Shown: piece after piece, positions 24,313 through 36,312 of the stretch
Numbering within the stretch: the first letter of the stretch is position 1
How the letters are laid out: the number at the start of each line of letters is the position of its first letter
Source of the DNA: Balanoglossus misakiensis
Lineage: Eukaryota > Hemichordata
Direction of reading: 5' to 3'
Assembly (NCBI GenBank): GCA_040954595.2
Contig: CM082596.2
Location: forward strand, 992,001-1,056,000
Length of the DNA: 64,000 bases
Notes under the pieces: generated by a model
Seen by the model: only the letters and a program-made list of their open reading frames with translations
The model's database searches: none
What the model was told of the DNA's origin: nothing
Position numbers and translations under genes: made by a program

Positions 24313-26314
24313 CTCTCAAGGCTTATGGTGTTTTCCTACCAGTATGTCGTCGTAGGATGGATTTCGGTACGCCTCTTATTCAGATTCAAAGAAGAATTCT
24401 TACTCAGAAATATTTTGTCGCCACGTAAACTAATGTTCAAATAAGCAGAATTATCCCCTATAAGGTAAATACTTCACACCGTGATTCCCGTTCTTCCGAG
24501 GAAAAGTCCATAACATTAGACTAAATTAATTTCTTTCTCCTTACGTTAACCGCGTTGCGCGTATGTTGAAAACACTGACAATAGCCTCAGCCACGGATGC
24601 AGCTTCGGGTTCAAATGACTGGAGTTTGAGTTTTGTATGTTTCCCGCGAAAGTCGCATGAGAAAATAGACATGTATACTATTTAAGTAAATAAAGTATAA
24701 CAGTTTGGCTTTAGGAGGGAAGCAAAACTATCATCACGAAATTTCAAAAGGTTTGTGTTGGATTGCTGATGATAATATGGTAGGCCTGGATACCAAATAC
24801 AAACATTTTAGTATTGATTGTTTCAAGTAGGCCTATGCTTGTACATTGTACTTGGAATATTGCAAGTGATGGGCCTCCCCATTACTAAGAATGACATGTT
24901 TCGTATGAAACCTACCTTTAACATATAGGTTTTGGCACTCCTACGATGTCCATCGGCCGTAAACTAACCCAAATGAAGATCCAAAACTGGGCTCCAAAGG
25001 CAAAACACAGACGAGCAGACGACACATGTCGGATCGATGAGTATTTGAACACACGCGGCAACTCGCTCATACCATAGTGCTCACATCGGATGGGAGATCG
25101 ACTTCTCTCGGAGTAATCCGTGAATAAACCCTAAGTTTACAGAATTGTGTATCGAACAACCTGATTAAAATCCGCGGTTGAGATAGGCGATCGCGACGGT
25201 ATCTTTGCTCCTTGCGTTCATCTGCTGCAGTAGAACGCACGCGCGCGTTCATCAGGCGCACATCACATCGCGAAAAATTTACATAATTGTATCAATTGCT
25301 TTTATATATCTTCTACCACATGTACCATGATCCTTCTGGTTGATGCTTTTTGAAGTTTTCCCTCTTTTTGCAACTAAAATAAGCAACATTTTGTTGGTCA
25401 ATGATAAAAAAATTTCCAATACATCGGCCTCGAACTCGTATACCAAAATGTACGATTTAATGCATTAAAAATGTAAATATTTGCATGGTGATGGCGAGGA
25501 TCTGCCAACCGTAAATAGAGTTTGACATTTAGGTGTATAAAATAGGACTGCGCCAATTATTGAGCCGGTTAGGGTATCTACGACCTGCCAGCGTTGCAGC
25601 TGACTGATACAAAAATTTTTGGAGGCCAATACGTCACTACTGTACGTGGCCAATATTGACAATCAAAAGATAGATTTATGACTGAAGCAATGCTATAAGC
25701 CCTGCCACTAATTTTTGGAATGATTTTGAGTTTCTGATGTCACTCATGTCAGTTTCATTCAGCATAAGGGGGAGATAAAATTGTGTCAGGGTTATTGCAG
25801 TATAAAATAACTAATACCATGACTACCACCCATGTAAGATGTTGGGATTGGACTTGAGGCGAAATTGTGAAAAGTGTATTTTGAGACAATTTGGTCTGAA
25901 TGTCTACCCTAAAATATTGTCAGATTACTTTGGAGTTTAGTGGACATCATTTATTCTTCATAGGATATTATTTGATTGGTTATACCCACTTCATACCTAT
26001 GTCTTAGAATGCCATAATGTTTGGTGTGAGACTTTGGGGTACAGGTAGGTGGCTGGGTATATACATGTGCAGTGTATATTGTTTGTAGGTGGATGGGTTC
26101 ATTGATCAATGGAGTTGATTGATTTAGTTAGTTGGATATGAAAGATGAATGGGTCTGGGTTGTTGGCTTGAAAGTGCGGTTGGTTGGAGTGATAGGTCCG
26201 AGTGGTCAAATCACGGCGCCCTCAACGGACACGGAATGAAATATTTTGTTTTTAGCATTAAAAAACTTTTCATAAAACAACACTACGACATCAGTAGTTT
26301 TATACAGTGACTTT
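24313..26314. other. Intergenic region between cystatin promoter and POLE2 3' end
   Basis: About 2 kb of mostly AT-rich DNA with scattered short ORFs that I do not trust. The cystatin promoter should lie in the first few hundred bases. The POLE2 poly(A) signal (AATAAA on the minus strand) is at 26312-26317. There is no repeat or RNA gene that I can support. Confidence 0.45.
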
Positions 26315-26514
26315 ATTTAAAATGGTTCAGAATGTATAAAAGTCTGCAGAAAAAGTTTATTTCACAAAAAATACAAATTTTACCACAATTTGAAAACTTG
26401 GGGTATCCCAAAGAATCTACACATGTATCAACTTTCATTGTGTACGTGTCAATTTTAATCTTTCCCAAAGGAAACTTTTTAACCACCTCCATAATCACCA
26501 TGTCTTCTGTTTAC

Positions 26515-29500
26515 TTAGTCTTCCGTTATTTTACTGCAAATAAAAACATATTAATCATAAATATCAAAACCTTATTCCTTATTATGGTTTGCCTCGCTAG
26601 TGATAAGTCCAATTGCTATGATCCATTCTCTGTAAGTTGCAGCTTTCAGAATATAAAAGACTATAACTATAGCAAACATGTTTATTTTTCCTGATTGTAA
26701 ATAACTCACCTGTCTTCCACCTGTTTGTTGGATGGATAGTAGACTTTGAAACTGAAATCAGTCCTTGGAAATGAACCCTGTAAGGCAAATGACATCAAAG
26801 TGTAGCTTTCATGTATACCAAGAAAGTAATGTGATCAAAATCTGTAGAAAGTATTCCAATCTTCACCCAGGTAAATTTAGCCATAGTTACAATGAAAAGC
26901 TTTTAACCATATATGGTGATATGTAAATTAGGGGTGATTATATCCCTTTAACAAAGAATGGGTGTAATCATTCTTACCGTATTTGTACAGATGGTGTTGA
27001 CACTTTCTATCGTAAATGGATCATATTTGTCAGCAAATACTATCAGATCAGGCAGTGGATAAACACGTAAAGCGTTGTCATAGGCCCAGTATATTGGTGA
27101 TACATGCAATGGTAACGGACAAAGATGTGCTTGAGAGACAACAGTCTTCACAAACTGAAAAGGAAGTGAAAACAATATTTATTAGTGCCTTGAGTTTGGT
27201 AAAGGACACCCCATGGTTGGCCTTACATCTTGGTCTTTTGATGGTATGTGCGGGTCAGTCACAGTTCAAGTACCAAAACATGAGAGATGTGTTATACTAC
27301 TAACATTTGCAGGTATTTCAGAACGGGACTTCGGAAATCTGACACAATTCCGACACATTTTATTGACAATATCTTCTCGGAACACCACAATTTCTTGAGT
27401 ACAGTACTGGATTCTGCATGGATTAGTTGTGAAAACAGCCGATGGAATTTTCTTCTGGAAGTCTGACGTGATGCTCTGTGGTATTCGTGGCCTGAAAAAA
27501 AAATTAAACAGATTAATGTTTTGACTTTAATGAACTACCTTAACCCTCTCACCCCCCCCCCCCCCTGAGTTCCCTCGTGTTGGTTTATAATTACCTTGGT
27601 AGAATATTGCCTGGCCCAGGATCTTGCATTCCAGGTACGAAGATAAACTGACTTTTTTCAACTATACTTGGAAACTCTGTGATCATTAATGCCAATTCAT
27701 GGAGGGATTCTGGCAAAAGAAAAAGAATAATGGTAATGGGCATTTGTTTAAATCTACGACTGATATGTTTCGGTGATTCACTTCTTATCTTGACTGCTAT
27801 ATGTTGCTTTGAACTGCAATACTGGCACAGTTGCTGTATGCTTCCAACATAATCTGAAAGTGAGCCCTCACCTTGCAATATTTTGATATGGTTACTACCA
27901 TACGGCGTTGATGTAAAATTTCCACAGAAAACAAATGCGATAGGTGGCACATCTACAAAGCCTGTAAACAGCGTGTGAAGTTTCTTTCTGACTGAGAGCT
28001 GATCCAACCAGACATCAGATAGAAATAGAAACATGGCATCCTCATTGTTTTCTTCGATTGCTTTGAGTTTACTGGATGTTTTCATTGAACTTGCTGAGTC
28101 TCCTCCAAAGAAATTCAGATTTCCAAAATATGCTCTGAAGAAAAAAAGGCAATTTAGTCAGATAGGTTTCCCTATAATGCAGTGAAGTTAGGTCAATACA
28201 GCAAACAGGAGAAAGCCAATCCATTCTGATAGACTTCCTCTTCCCAAAGTATATCTACCTAGTTGTATCAGCTGGTTCTGGTGGTGCAAATCCAAAAGCA
28301 CTGACATGGAAGACTTGATCGTCATAGCAACCCTCAGCCAGTACAAGACAATTCTCAGTGAACAAACCAGTATGGAAATTGGCCTGAGATAAATCCAGCT
28401 GTACAGCACCAGTCGGGTCTTCCAAGAAATATTTGCCTTCTTTCAATTGAGTCAACATTCCTAGTACAATAATATCACCAAGTTTTGATGTGCTACCAAG
28501 CAGGTACTCCACTGGTTTCAACTGTTAAGGAAAACAAAAACATGGTCGGATCTATTCAAATACACCTGAACAGCCTATGTTCCAAGTTGCACTTCATTGT
28601 ATAAAGGCTTTAAAGCCAATTGAGAAATGTTCACAAATGCACAGACACTGTACGGCAAACCTGAAATTTCTTGCTCTGTTCCTCTGAAACGCCCGCCACA
28701 ACCGGTGTGAACAGATTATGCCGAGATGTCCTCTGATGTAAAATGGAATATCTCTCTTTGAACAGTGCAGCTTTGCTGTCAGCGTCACCATGGAGACAGG
28801 GAACTGAGGTATCTCTGCAAGAGAATAGTGCTTGATGAGCTACGTTGCATGCAATGAAAAATATCCTGTTCTTTTTTGTTGTCTTTACTTCCTGAAGCAT
28901 GTAAAAACACATCGTCTAAAATGTGTAATCTTTGACAACTGAAAAACAACTTACTTGACAAATTTCTTTCTGTCTTGATTATATGTAAATCTTGGAACAT
29001 CAAATGCACCAATCACATTCAGTGTCTGGCTGACATTGTCTGCACTTTCAGCATTGCATTCTTGGATTGCAGATTCTAAAGTTTGCCGATCGATCATGAA
29101 TGATGATACTGCAAGGAAAAAAGATATTGGCAGCACCACATCAACATTTGATATCTGGCCTTTTCAAGGTAAACAGAGACAGTTAGTATCCTGTCTATAC
29201 ACATTTTCAACCCATCTCTTCATTGTCATCTCTACTTACATTGTTGTTTTTGAACACTTTCTATAATTCGATCCAGCCAGTCCTCTCTCTCGACTTCACT
29301 GACTGGCGTCAAAGCTTCCAATAAAAATTTGCTTCCATCACTGAAACAAGAAAGGGGACTCTTGATGAAGCTGACAGGCTGTGATGATGAGAGAAACACA
29401 CACGCTCTAAAATCAACCAGTGATCGCATTGCCCTACAGTGCTTTGATCGCGATCGATTGGTGTTACCAAATGAATTTCAGGATATAGAATAAGATAAAG

Positions 29501-29577
29501 TTGTAGCCTTACCTCTTCAGTGAAAGCCCATGCATTCGAAAGCTTGAAACGATTGTTGATTTTAACTTAGCAGCCAT
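26515..29577 (-). CDS. POLE2: DNA polymerase epsilon subunit 2, 11 exons
   Basis: Essential B-subunit of leading-strand polymerase epsilon. It bridges the catalytic subunit and the CMG helicase. Exons: 29577-29513, 29340-29240, 29108-28955, 28814-28661, 28521-28259, 28134-27872, 27709-27595, 27491-27305, 27154-26978, 26777-26710, 26533-26515; 521 aa against about 527 in human. Recognised blocks are the N-terminal helical domain, [33 protein letters not shown]-fold [18 protein letters not shown], phosphoesterase-like domain [14 protein letters not shown] and [11 protein letters not shown], then [36 protein letters not shown] and ADKYDPF. The short last exon gives the ending VEDSKITED, like the human VEDSKLQGF. 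One intron (27710-27871) is in frame and lacks stops; it was placed by similarity. It is head-to-head with CCS, 196 bases between start codons. Confidence 0.97.
27541..27585 (+). repeat. MITE-like repeat fragment with poly(C) tract in a POLE2 intron
   Basis: TTAACCCTCTCACCCC runs into about 14 C residues and then TGAGTTCCCTC. This resembles the reverse complement of the right end of the element at 21002-21110. It is interrupted by C-tract expansion. Confidence 0.4.
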
Positions 29578-29773
29578 GTTTTGATTTTGACTTCGCGCCA
29601 GTTCATCCCCTCAAATGACCTTTGACACATACGGTCACATGATGTGTCACCTGACTGAAAATAACACGCACTGGAGTCTAACGCAGTGTTGTGTACACTC
29701 TGGAGGTGTGGCCGAATTTGCCTTGTTCTCTACCTTCTGTTAAACGTCTTAGGAGAAAAAAGATCACGGAAAT
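29578..29773. promoter_or_regulatory. Compact bidirectional promoter of POLE2 and CCS
   Basis: Only 196 bases separate the divergent start codons, so both 5' UTRs and the core promoter must fit or overlap here. No TATA box is visible. This is a typical layout for housekeeping pairs. Confidence 0.6.
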
Positions 29774-32227
29774 ATGGCGACTCCAACGAAGGTAAGACAC
29801 CCTGTCAAGTGTTATGATTTCACGCCAAAACGACCACCAAAGTTTCTCCATGATAGAGCCTATTTAGAGGTACATCATATCCGTAAATCACAGGGGTTAT
29901 CATCCTACACACGTGACAAACAGATATGGCACACAACTTAACTGTAGATCATCATCATGTTTATCAAAAATTTTGATGGTAATCGCGATACCACAGATTT
30001 TGCTAACTCATGGTCGTAATGTAGTTTACGCTGCCTCTACTAAAGAGTGCGGACACAGTCTTATTCAAATAACAGTGTAGTAAGTAATAACCATATTAAC
30101 ATTAGATTGATTAAATTAATGTGATAAAATTGACACGTGTGTACATGTACATGCATCCCATTGTTTTGTCGCAATGGAAATGCCCAGTTCCGGTGTGTTA
30201 GACAATACCAGTACAGACATTCTTCACAGTGCTTGTTGTACAGACATTGAGTACAAACTACAATACTCAGTTGATTTGATCCCAGTTATCCAAATGTTAT
30301 TGTTTGCATAGATGGAACTTGCTGTTGAGATGACATGTCATCGCTGTGTTCAAGACATCAAGAAAGCATTGGATGGTGTCAAAGGTAATATTTTGGTGAA
30401 AATGGATTGTTCATATATTACTTTGGTGTATTGTTTATTTATTAGAGAATAATTGCTACTTACTTATACAAGTCAACTTTTCCTTGTTGCAGAGATCAAA
30501 ACTTTAAATATTAACCTGGCAAATGAACAGGTTGTCATAGAAACCACACTCCCATCATCACAAGTGATTAACATTCTTGAAAGCACCGGAAAAAGAGCAA
30601 CATTAACAGGTCATGGGTCAACCATACTGGGTAAGTTCACCGGTTCACTATAGTTATATTGAAATGGTTTGATTGAGAGTTAAATATTTTCCAGGGAATA
30701 ATAAACAATGTCATGTCATTGACCATCACACAGGTCAAGTTCACCTCGGTGCAGCAGTGGCTATGCTAGAAGTTGGCCCAGTGAAGGGTGTGGTTCGATA
30801 TTTACAGGCAACTAAGGACACATGTGTCATTGAAGGGACATTAGACGGACTGAGCCCTGGAAAACATGGAATTGCAATTCATGAATTGGGAGACTTGTCC
30901 AATGGATGTGAAAGGCAAGTAAACTTTATATACCAAACACCATATCACCAGTACAGTTTACATTTTTGACAGCAAAGTAGGGCCCATCTAAAATAATTAA
31001 TTAATCTCTCTCTCTTTTAGTTGTGGTGATCATTTCAATCCATACAATCAGCCACATGGAGGACCTTCAGATAATCAACGGGTAAGTTTTCATATCAACT
31101 CTTTTGTTGTATGTGGCCACTTTTATAACATTTCCAATATGCTGACATATTCCAAAAGATGATTTTTGTTCTATACAAAGCACATCCTTCCTCCAGCAAA
31201 TATTGCCCATTCACCATCTCTGTATCTCTCACTTGTATCAGCATGTTGGTGACATGGGAAACATAGAGGCAGATCAAAGTGGCAGAGCTTCTTTCAGAAT
31301 GGAAGACAAACTCATCAAAGTTTGGGATATTATCGGTCGATCTCTAGTTGTTCATCACAATGCTGATGATCTTGGTAAAGGCTGCTGTGTGCAATCTAAA
31401 CTCCATGGCAACGCAGGCCAAGGGTAAGTTGAACTTTGCACCCTGAGTTACATATTGAATGTCACAAAGTGTTTTCTATTTGCTATTTAGAGATACATGT
31501 ATTGGAAAGATTAAAAGAAAGACAAAATCCTTGTCTATTGAGGGCGCTGTGCATTCACATTGTCCCCAGCTCTGGATTGCTATACACTCTATCACATAAT
31601 ACACCCAAAAAAGAAATGGCAGTGCCTGATGCACTCCAGAGGAAAGTTCATAGTTCTTGCCCTTTTCAGTGAAGAAATGGATACTTCTAAATCACAGATG
31701 CAGTGAGACTGTAACTTTTTGAACTGGTCAACCCCATAATCCTGGGGCTTAGTATGTCTTGCATATCTTTGAGGGAAGCATTCTAAAAATGTCAGTTATG
31801 AGGAAAGAGTTTTCATAGAGGTTTTGTCTATTAAGTTTATTGTAGATCTAGTGGATTAATAAAACAGATCAAATGAGTGTGAAAGAGACATACAATATGC
31901 AGCATATATGACGTGCAGACTTGCCAGCTATGAAATTGTATGTGTCTGTCAACAGATGAGCTTGCTCTACTCCACCCTGACATATCACCACGATGTGTTG
32001 CAAGACAAACTTACACACCAGTTCAACAAGTGTGTCGTGTTCACTGAAATTTGATTATTTTTCTGGTTTGATTTGATTTCAGCATTGCCTGTGGCATCAT
32101 TGCCCGATCTTCAGGTCTCTTCCAAAATCCCAAGAAATTCTGCAGCTGTGATGGGGTCACCATCTGGGAGGAACGGAATCGACCAATAGCAGGTCCCGGC
32201 CGATCACAACCACATTCATCACTCTGA
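29774..32227 (+). CDS. CCS: Copper chaperone for superoxide dismutase, 7 exons
   Basis: Cytosolic chaperone that loads copper into SOD1 and forms its disulfide. Exons: 29774-29791, 30312-30384, 30493-30630, 30734-30914, 31021-31081, 31242-31423, 32083-32227; 265 aa (human 274). Domain 1 has the copper motif MTCHRC with Cys15 and Cys18. Domain 2 is SOD-like, with [24 protein letters not shown] and RHVGDMGN giving zinc-type ligands and the DDLGKG turn. Domain 3 has the transfer motif Cys238-Ser-Cys240 in the last exon, then [10 protein letters not shown] as in human. Odd points are a GC-AG intron after exon 4 (donor at 30915) and an Ala where SOD1 has the first copper-ligand His of the HVH motif. 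The 3' UTR probably runs to an AATAAA at 33177-33182. Confidence 0.97.
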
Positions 32228-34058
32228 GAAATGAAGGGGGCATAACAATCTATGAGAGCATATTTTTTGTCACTTGAAATTAGTAGATTTGTTTTTATGC
32301 TAATCAGGATTTATTTTAAATTTGTACATTATGAATTATCAAAATCTTATAAGACTGAAATGCAATATTCTTGTGAAATTAATGAAGTATTTTCTTGATA
32401 AGTTGCAGTGGAAATTACACATAACTGTCTCTTGCGTACTTCTATATTTGGCTGAAGGAATGGATTTCATGTCTGGTGATGGATATCTGATATTTTGTTG
32501 CTAAATATGCCAGTAATTTCTCTGGGGATCAGTTGCAATAGAGGCAAGGATTTTATGTGGACGGACATATGGTGGAGGAACTTTACCAAGGGATGTACCA
32601 TTCGATATGGGGGTGAGATGGACAGGTATTTTGGAGAACAAATCTCGCCTGCCAGAGGTTGGTTCACGGAGGAATTGAGGGACGAGAAGTTTGTATCCAG
32701 TGTGGTTAAAGTTAAAGATTACTTTGAAAGCAGAGAAAATCTCTGTTTGACCCATTACCTGTGCCACCCAAATCCCTAATGGTTTATTCCAAAATGTGTG
32801 CAACGTGTTTTACCCTGAACTGTGGTTAGAAGATGAACAACCTGTGCTTTAAGGGAAATATTTTGGAGGTTGTAACAGAAATATCTTCAAACTGTTGCAC
32901 GAGATACACTTGCAGATGTCGAAGCTTGGGCAAGTTTGACATCAGGACTGTCACTCAGTTCTGTCAGAGAATAAATCAATTTCCTACTATAAATTATGTT
33001 TGGAATTATACGACTAGTACATGACATGTCCAAATGGAATCTGTCATAGAATTGGAATGTTTGGCATGTTTATATGCAAATATTTGACCTCGACAGTTGT
33101 GACAGGTCACATCAAGTTACTTCCGAACATACAAGCACATGGATGTTTGAAACTGTTTGATTGGCGCAAGATGTGAAATAAAAGATGGTCAACTGAAGTT
33201 CAAGTTAAAAGAGGGAGTTGAAAGTTTGGCAATTCACACATAAAACTAAGTCTCACACTTTTGTAATGCTACAAAATAACTTTTTATTAAATCTAAATCA
33301 TGCCATCATGTGCGAATTATTTTCATGGTTAACCGTAAAGAACCTTACTGTGTAACATTAAAAGTGACCTTACTGAAGTAACCATGGCAACAGTGTTGTC
33401 ATTGTTACTGTCATGAAATTACTGAAAAATTACAGTAGGTCTCAAAAACCCTTTTGCACCATATAATGTAAAACATTCTTTAAAAAATTCTTGATTTTCA
33501 TTTGGGAGGCTGTCGGTCCATAGAGCTCTAAAAAAACAACAGGATAAATATAAAATAACCTGTTTTCTATTATATCTCAAGCATAACAATCTAACAGGTA
33601 AGAAAGCTATGATAAACTCAGGTGCATGCGTCATCCATAGATTTACTCAAATAAATAAATAAAACAAAAGTTTGCCTCAATTCTACAAACATCAATGATA
33701 ATACTGTCTGCATTTAAACTGTTACAATTCATTGTAACTTGCAAATTAAGCCTTTCTTTTCCTTTACAAGTCGTACACCTCAGTATCGCCTGTCGTTTTA
33801 TAGTCACCGACATGTCCTTTAATAGTTTGAACTCTCCAGGATGAGAAATTTCACATTCCACACCCACAATAAGTAGAAAATTCCTGTTGCTCGCGTCTCA
33901 GTTTCCCCAGGGGCTGTTTTTGCACATTCTGCTGCACATGGTTTGTAAGTTTGTTTGTTACAGCAAATCTACTTTTGAGAATTGAGAATAACTTTGGTCA
34001 GTACTGTCACGTGACTCTGTCCGGAGCTGAACGACACGGCGTTGTTGCCATGGCAATG
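32228..34058. other. CCS 3' UTR and convergent intergenic DNA
   Basis: The first 950 bases are probably the long CCS 3' UTR. After it come AT-rich DNA and an X-box-like palindrome GTAACCATGGCAAC at 33378-33391. The ORF at 32495-32779 (+) has no feature that I recognise and lies within the presumed UTR. Confidence 0.4.
34044..34057. promoter_or_regulatory. X-box-like palindrome
   Basis: GTTGCCATGGCAAT is one base from a perfect RFX palindrome. It lies immediately after the stop codon of the small membrane protein, so any regulatory role is speculative. Confidence 0.25.
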
Positions 34059-35514
34059 CTATTCTGACTTCGTTTCTGTCGCCTTTGTTTCTGCAGTTGT
34101 CTTGTGGTGTGTGAGAGACTCTCTTCTTTCGTAGACTGGTGTTCCTCCAATGTTTCCGATGATGGGGATGTTGATTCCACCTTCGTATGATTTGATCACA
34201 CCGGCTTTGTGTGACGTCACCACCTTTCGGCGAATCAGCCAAAGGATGAACACCAATATCATAACAATCTCCAGGAACAACATCCTGAAATAGACATGGA
34301 AAAGGAAATGAACTATTATTAAAGCAGTTTTGTTTCGTGTAAGAAATATTGCATGGTGCATTGTGTATGTACATGTAATAGTGCATCAAATCAAGTGTAA
34401 TCATACAAAGTAAGGAAATCACCAGGTTCAAGAAATACATTAAAGATGTAGTCATAGAATAGATAGTCCTTGTTAATTTCAGATGTATTTACTCTTCAAA
34501 GCCTTCTGTATCCAATGTCAAGGACAAAGGTCAAACAAGGTCAAATGATGGATGTGTTGCCAAGTAGCGTTTTTCAACATGACCATTTGTTATCGCAGAA
34601 GACAATCTGTTATTGAGCTGCACGAATTCCGCACGCGATATCAATATGCGTTGGTTGACCTTATGATGACTCCGGGTCATCCGCGTCTATTTTTAGTAGA
34701 CATAGAGGATACGTATTAAGAGGCAGTCTACTGTGGCTGAATATAGACGAGGTTTACATATTTCAATAATCCCCCATTTCTTTTGCGCCACTTCAAACAT
34801 TTCTGACTATTTTCCAATCAGAGGAAAACATCAACAACGTATTATTGTGAAGGTCGTAACATTCTGAAGAAAACAGGAAATTGATGTTGGCTAACGATTT
34901 TGAAGAAATACCCGTACATAGCTCAGAATACGTCACATGACACTCTCTTGTTTTAATAATAAACTCCAAGAAGGGCGTGGCCCTCGCTATTCCAACACTT
35001 TGGGGTTAGGCGTGTATGTTTCTGTTACGAGTTCCTAAAATAGAAAGCACTTTTTTGGATGACGGAGCACACACATGTTCTGTCTGACTTCAAACACGCA
35101 CTATGGTGTAAACAACTTTCTCGGGTCAATAACTTATAAATAGTGGAATTGGAAAATGTTTACTTCCTCCCAAATGAATGCCAAGAAATCTCTCTGAAAT
35201 GAAAGATGTGAATGTGCAGCTTCGTCAATGAAATGAGAAGCAGATCTGGGAGCAGATAATCACAGTACATCTATAAGTACTCATTATTTGTGTTGGAGCA
35301 CGACCCGAAGTCTCCAGTGGAGAAAAACAAGCAGAGACTGAGATAAAGATTTACGCGATCACTACAGGTCGCCCTTTTACGAATATAGTAACTCATACAA
35401 AAATAAATATCGACATGTGGGCGAAAAATAAATATCGACATGTGGGCGACTTATTGGATAAAATGTTTCCCATGGCGTTTCAGAACACACGGACCTTCGT
35501 CGATGCCAACACTA

Positions 35515-35558
<44 letters not shown>

Positions 35559-36312
35559 CTCGCAAAGATAGCTAGACATTTCGAAAACAGTATCGGATTA
35601 CGGATAGTCTTATTCTACTCATCTTTCCAGTCTGTGGGGTGCTTGACCTAACCATGACCGCGAGTTCTCGTTAAAAACTAACACTGAAAGCATTTCAGAG
35701 CTTGATTCATCATTCACGCACGATTTCATTCTTCGCACGGGTTCTGTTCCAAGCCGAAATCACCCGTGCTTTTTTGTGAAGTATACAGCTACCACGCATT
35801 AGAGAATTTCTCAAGCATATAGGGTGATTTGTATAAACTTGGCTTCTCCAACCCCAAATCTATCCTATTCACGAAGCATTTTCCCACAAACGGTCAACAA
35901 CTTCGAAAAGTCAAGTGTCCAGTACATGTTGGAGTCGATAACACAGGCGCTGTTGATGATTATGGACATTCCATTCATTCTTGTAAAGATAAACGCGACA
36001 CTTTCCGACATTTACAGTTGTGCGAGAAGACAAAAAACTGCATGAAGTTGACGGTGCATTGTCAGAGAAATTCCATCGGAAATATTCCGATTTTTTATTA
36101 AAACTTATCTTATTTCATTGTCACCAAACGATATTGTAGAGAGAGATTCCAAGATGCATTAATATCAGTTTAAAGTTAAGCTTACCTGCTCTTTGTGGTC
36201 TTGGCACAGTAAACCGGAATAAAAAAGCCAATATATGGCAAAAAATACTTCTCTCCGGCGTAAAAGTCTAAGAAGATGTCGCACTTTGTTGTACGAAGCT
36301 TATATTGTTCTC
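34059..36312 (-). CDS. Unrecognised small membrane protein, 2 exons visible
   Basis: I do not recognise the family. Exon B (34284-34059) encodes a hydrophobic segment (MLFLEIVMILVFILWLI) followed at once by basic RRK, then a polar tail containing IKSYEGGINIPIIGNIGG and a Thr/Lys/Glu-rich end. Exon A (36312-36186) ends in a strong donor (GTAAGC) and joins in phase; in the coding frame it is open (YAGEKYFLPYIGFFIPVYC) while the other two frames stop. It has no ATG. Either upstream coding exons exist, or exon A is 5' UTR and translation starts at the ATG at 34283, giving a 75-residue single-pass microprotein. A TATAAAA at 36490-36484 about 175 bases upstream favours a start nearby. A second long frame also crosses exon B. 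Confidence 0.5.
35400..35449 (+). repeat. Perfect 25-bp tandem duplication
   Basis: The 25-base unit that starts AAAATAAATATCGACATG and ends GGGCGA occurs twice back to back (35400-35424 and 35425-35449) in the large intron of the small membrane protein gene. Confidence 0.9.
35514..35558 (+). repeat. (GAT)n microsatellite
   Basis: About 14 uninterrupted GAT/ATG triplets lie 65 bases after the tandem duplication. They read as poly-Asp in one frame, but the ORF around them has no gene context. Confidence 0.9.

Noticed and set aside
26313-26710. POLE2 ending directly after VEDR at 26706, or with acceptors at 26343 or 26630
   Set aside because: The acceptor at 26534 joins in phase to give VEDSKITED, which matches the human C-terminus. 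The alternatives give unrelated tails.
32495-32779. 94-codon plus-strand ORF after CCS
   Set aside because: It has no domain, splice context or recognisable similarity, and lies inside the probable CCS 3' UTR.
35415-35651. ORF with a poly-Asp run
   Set aside because: It is created by the GAT microsatellite and the adjacent 25-bp duplication in an intron. There is no other coding sign.
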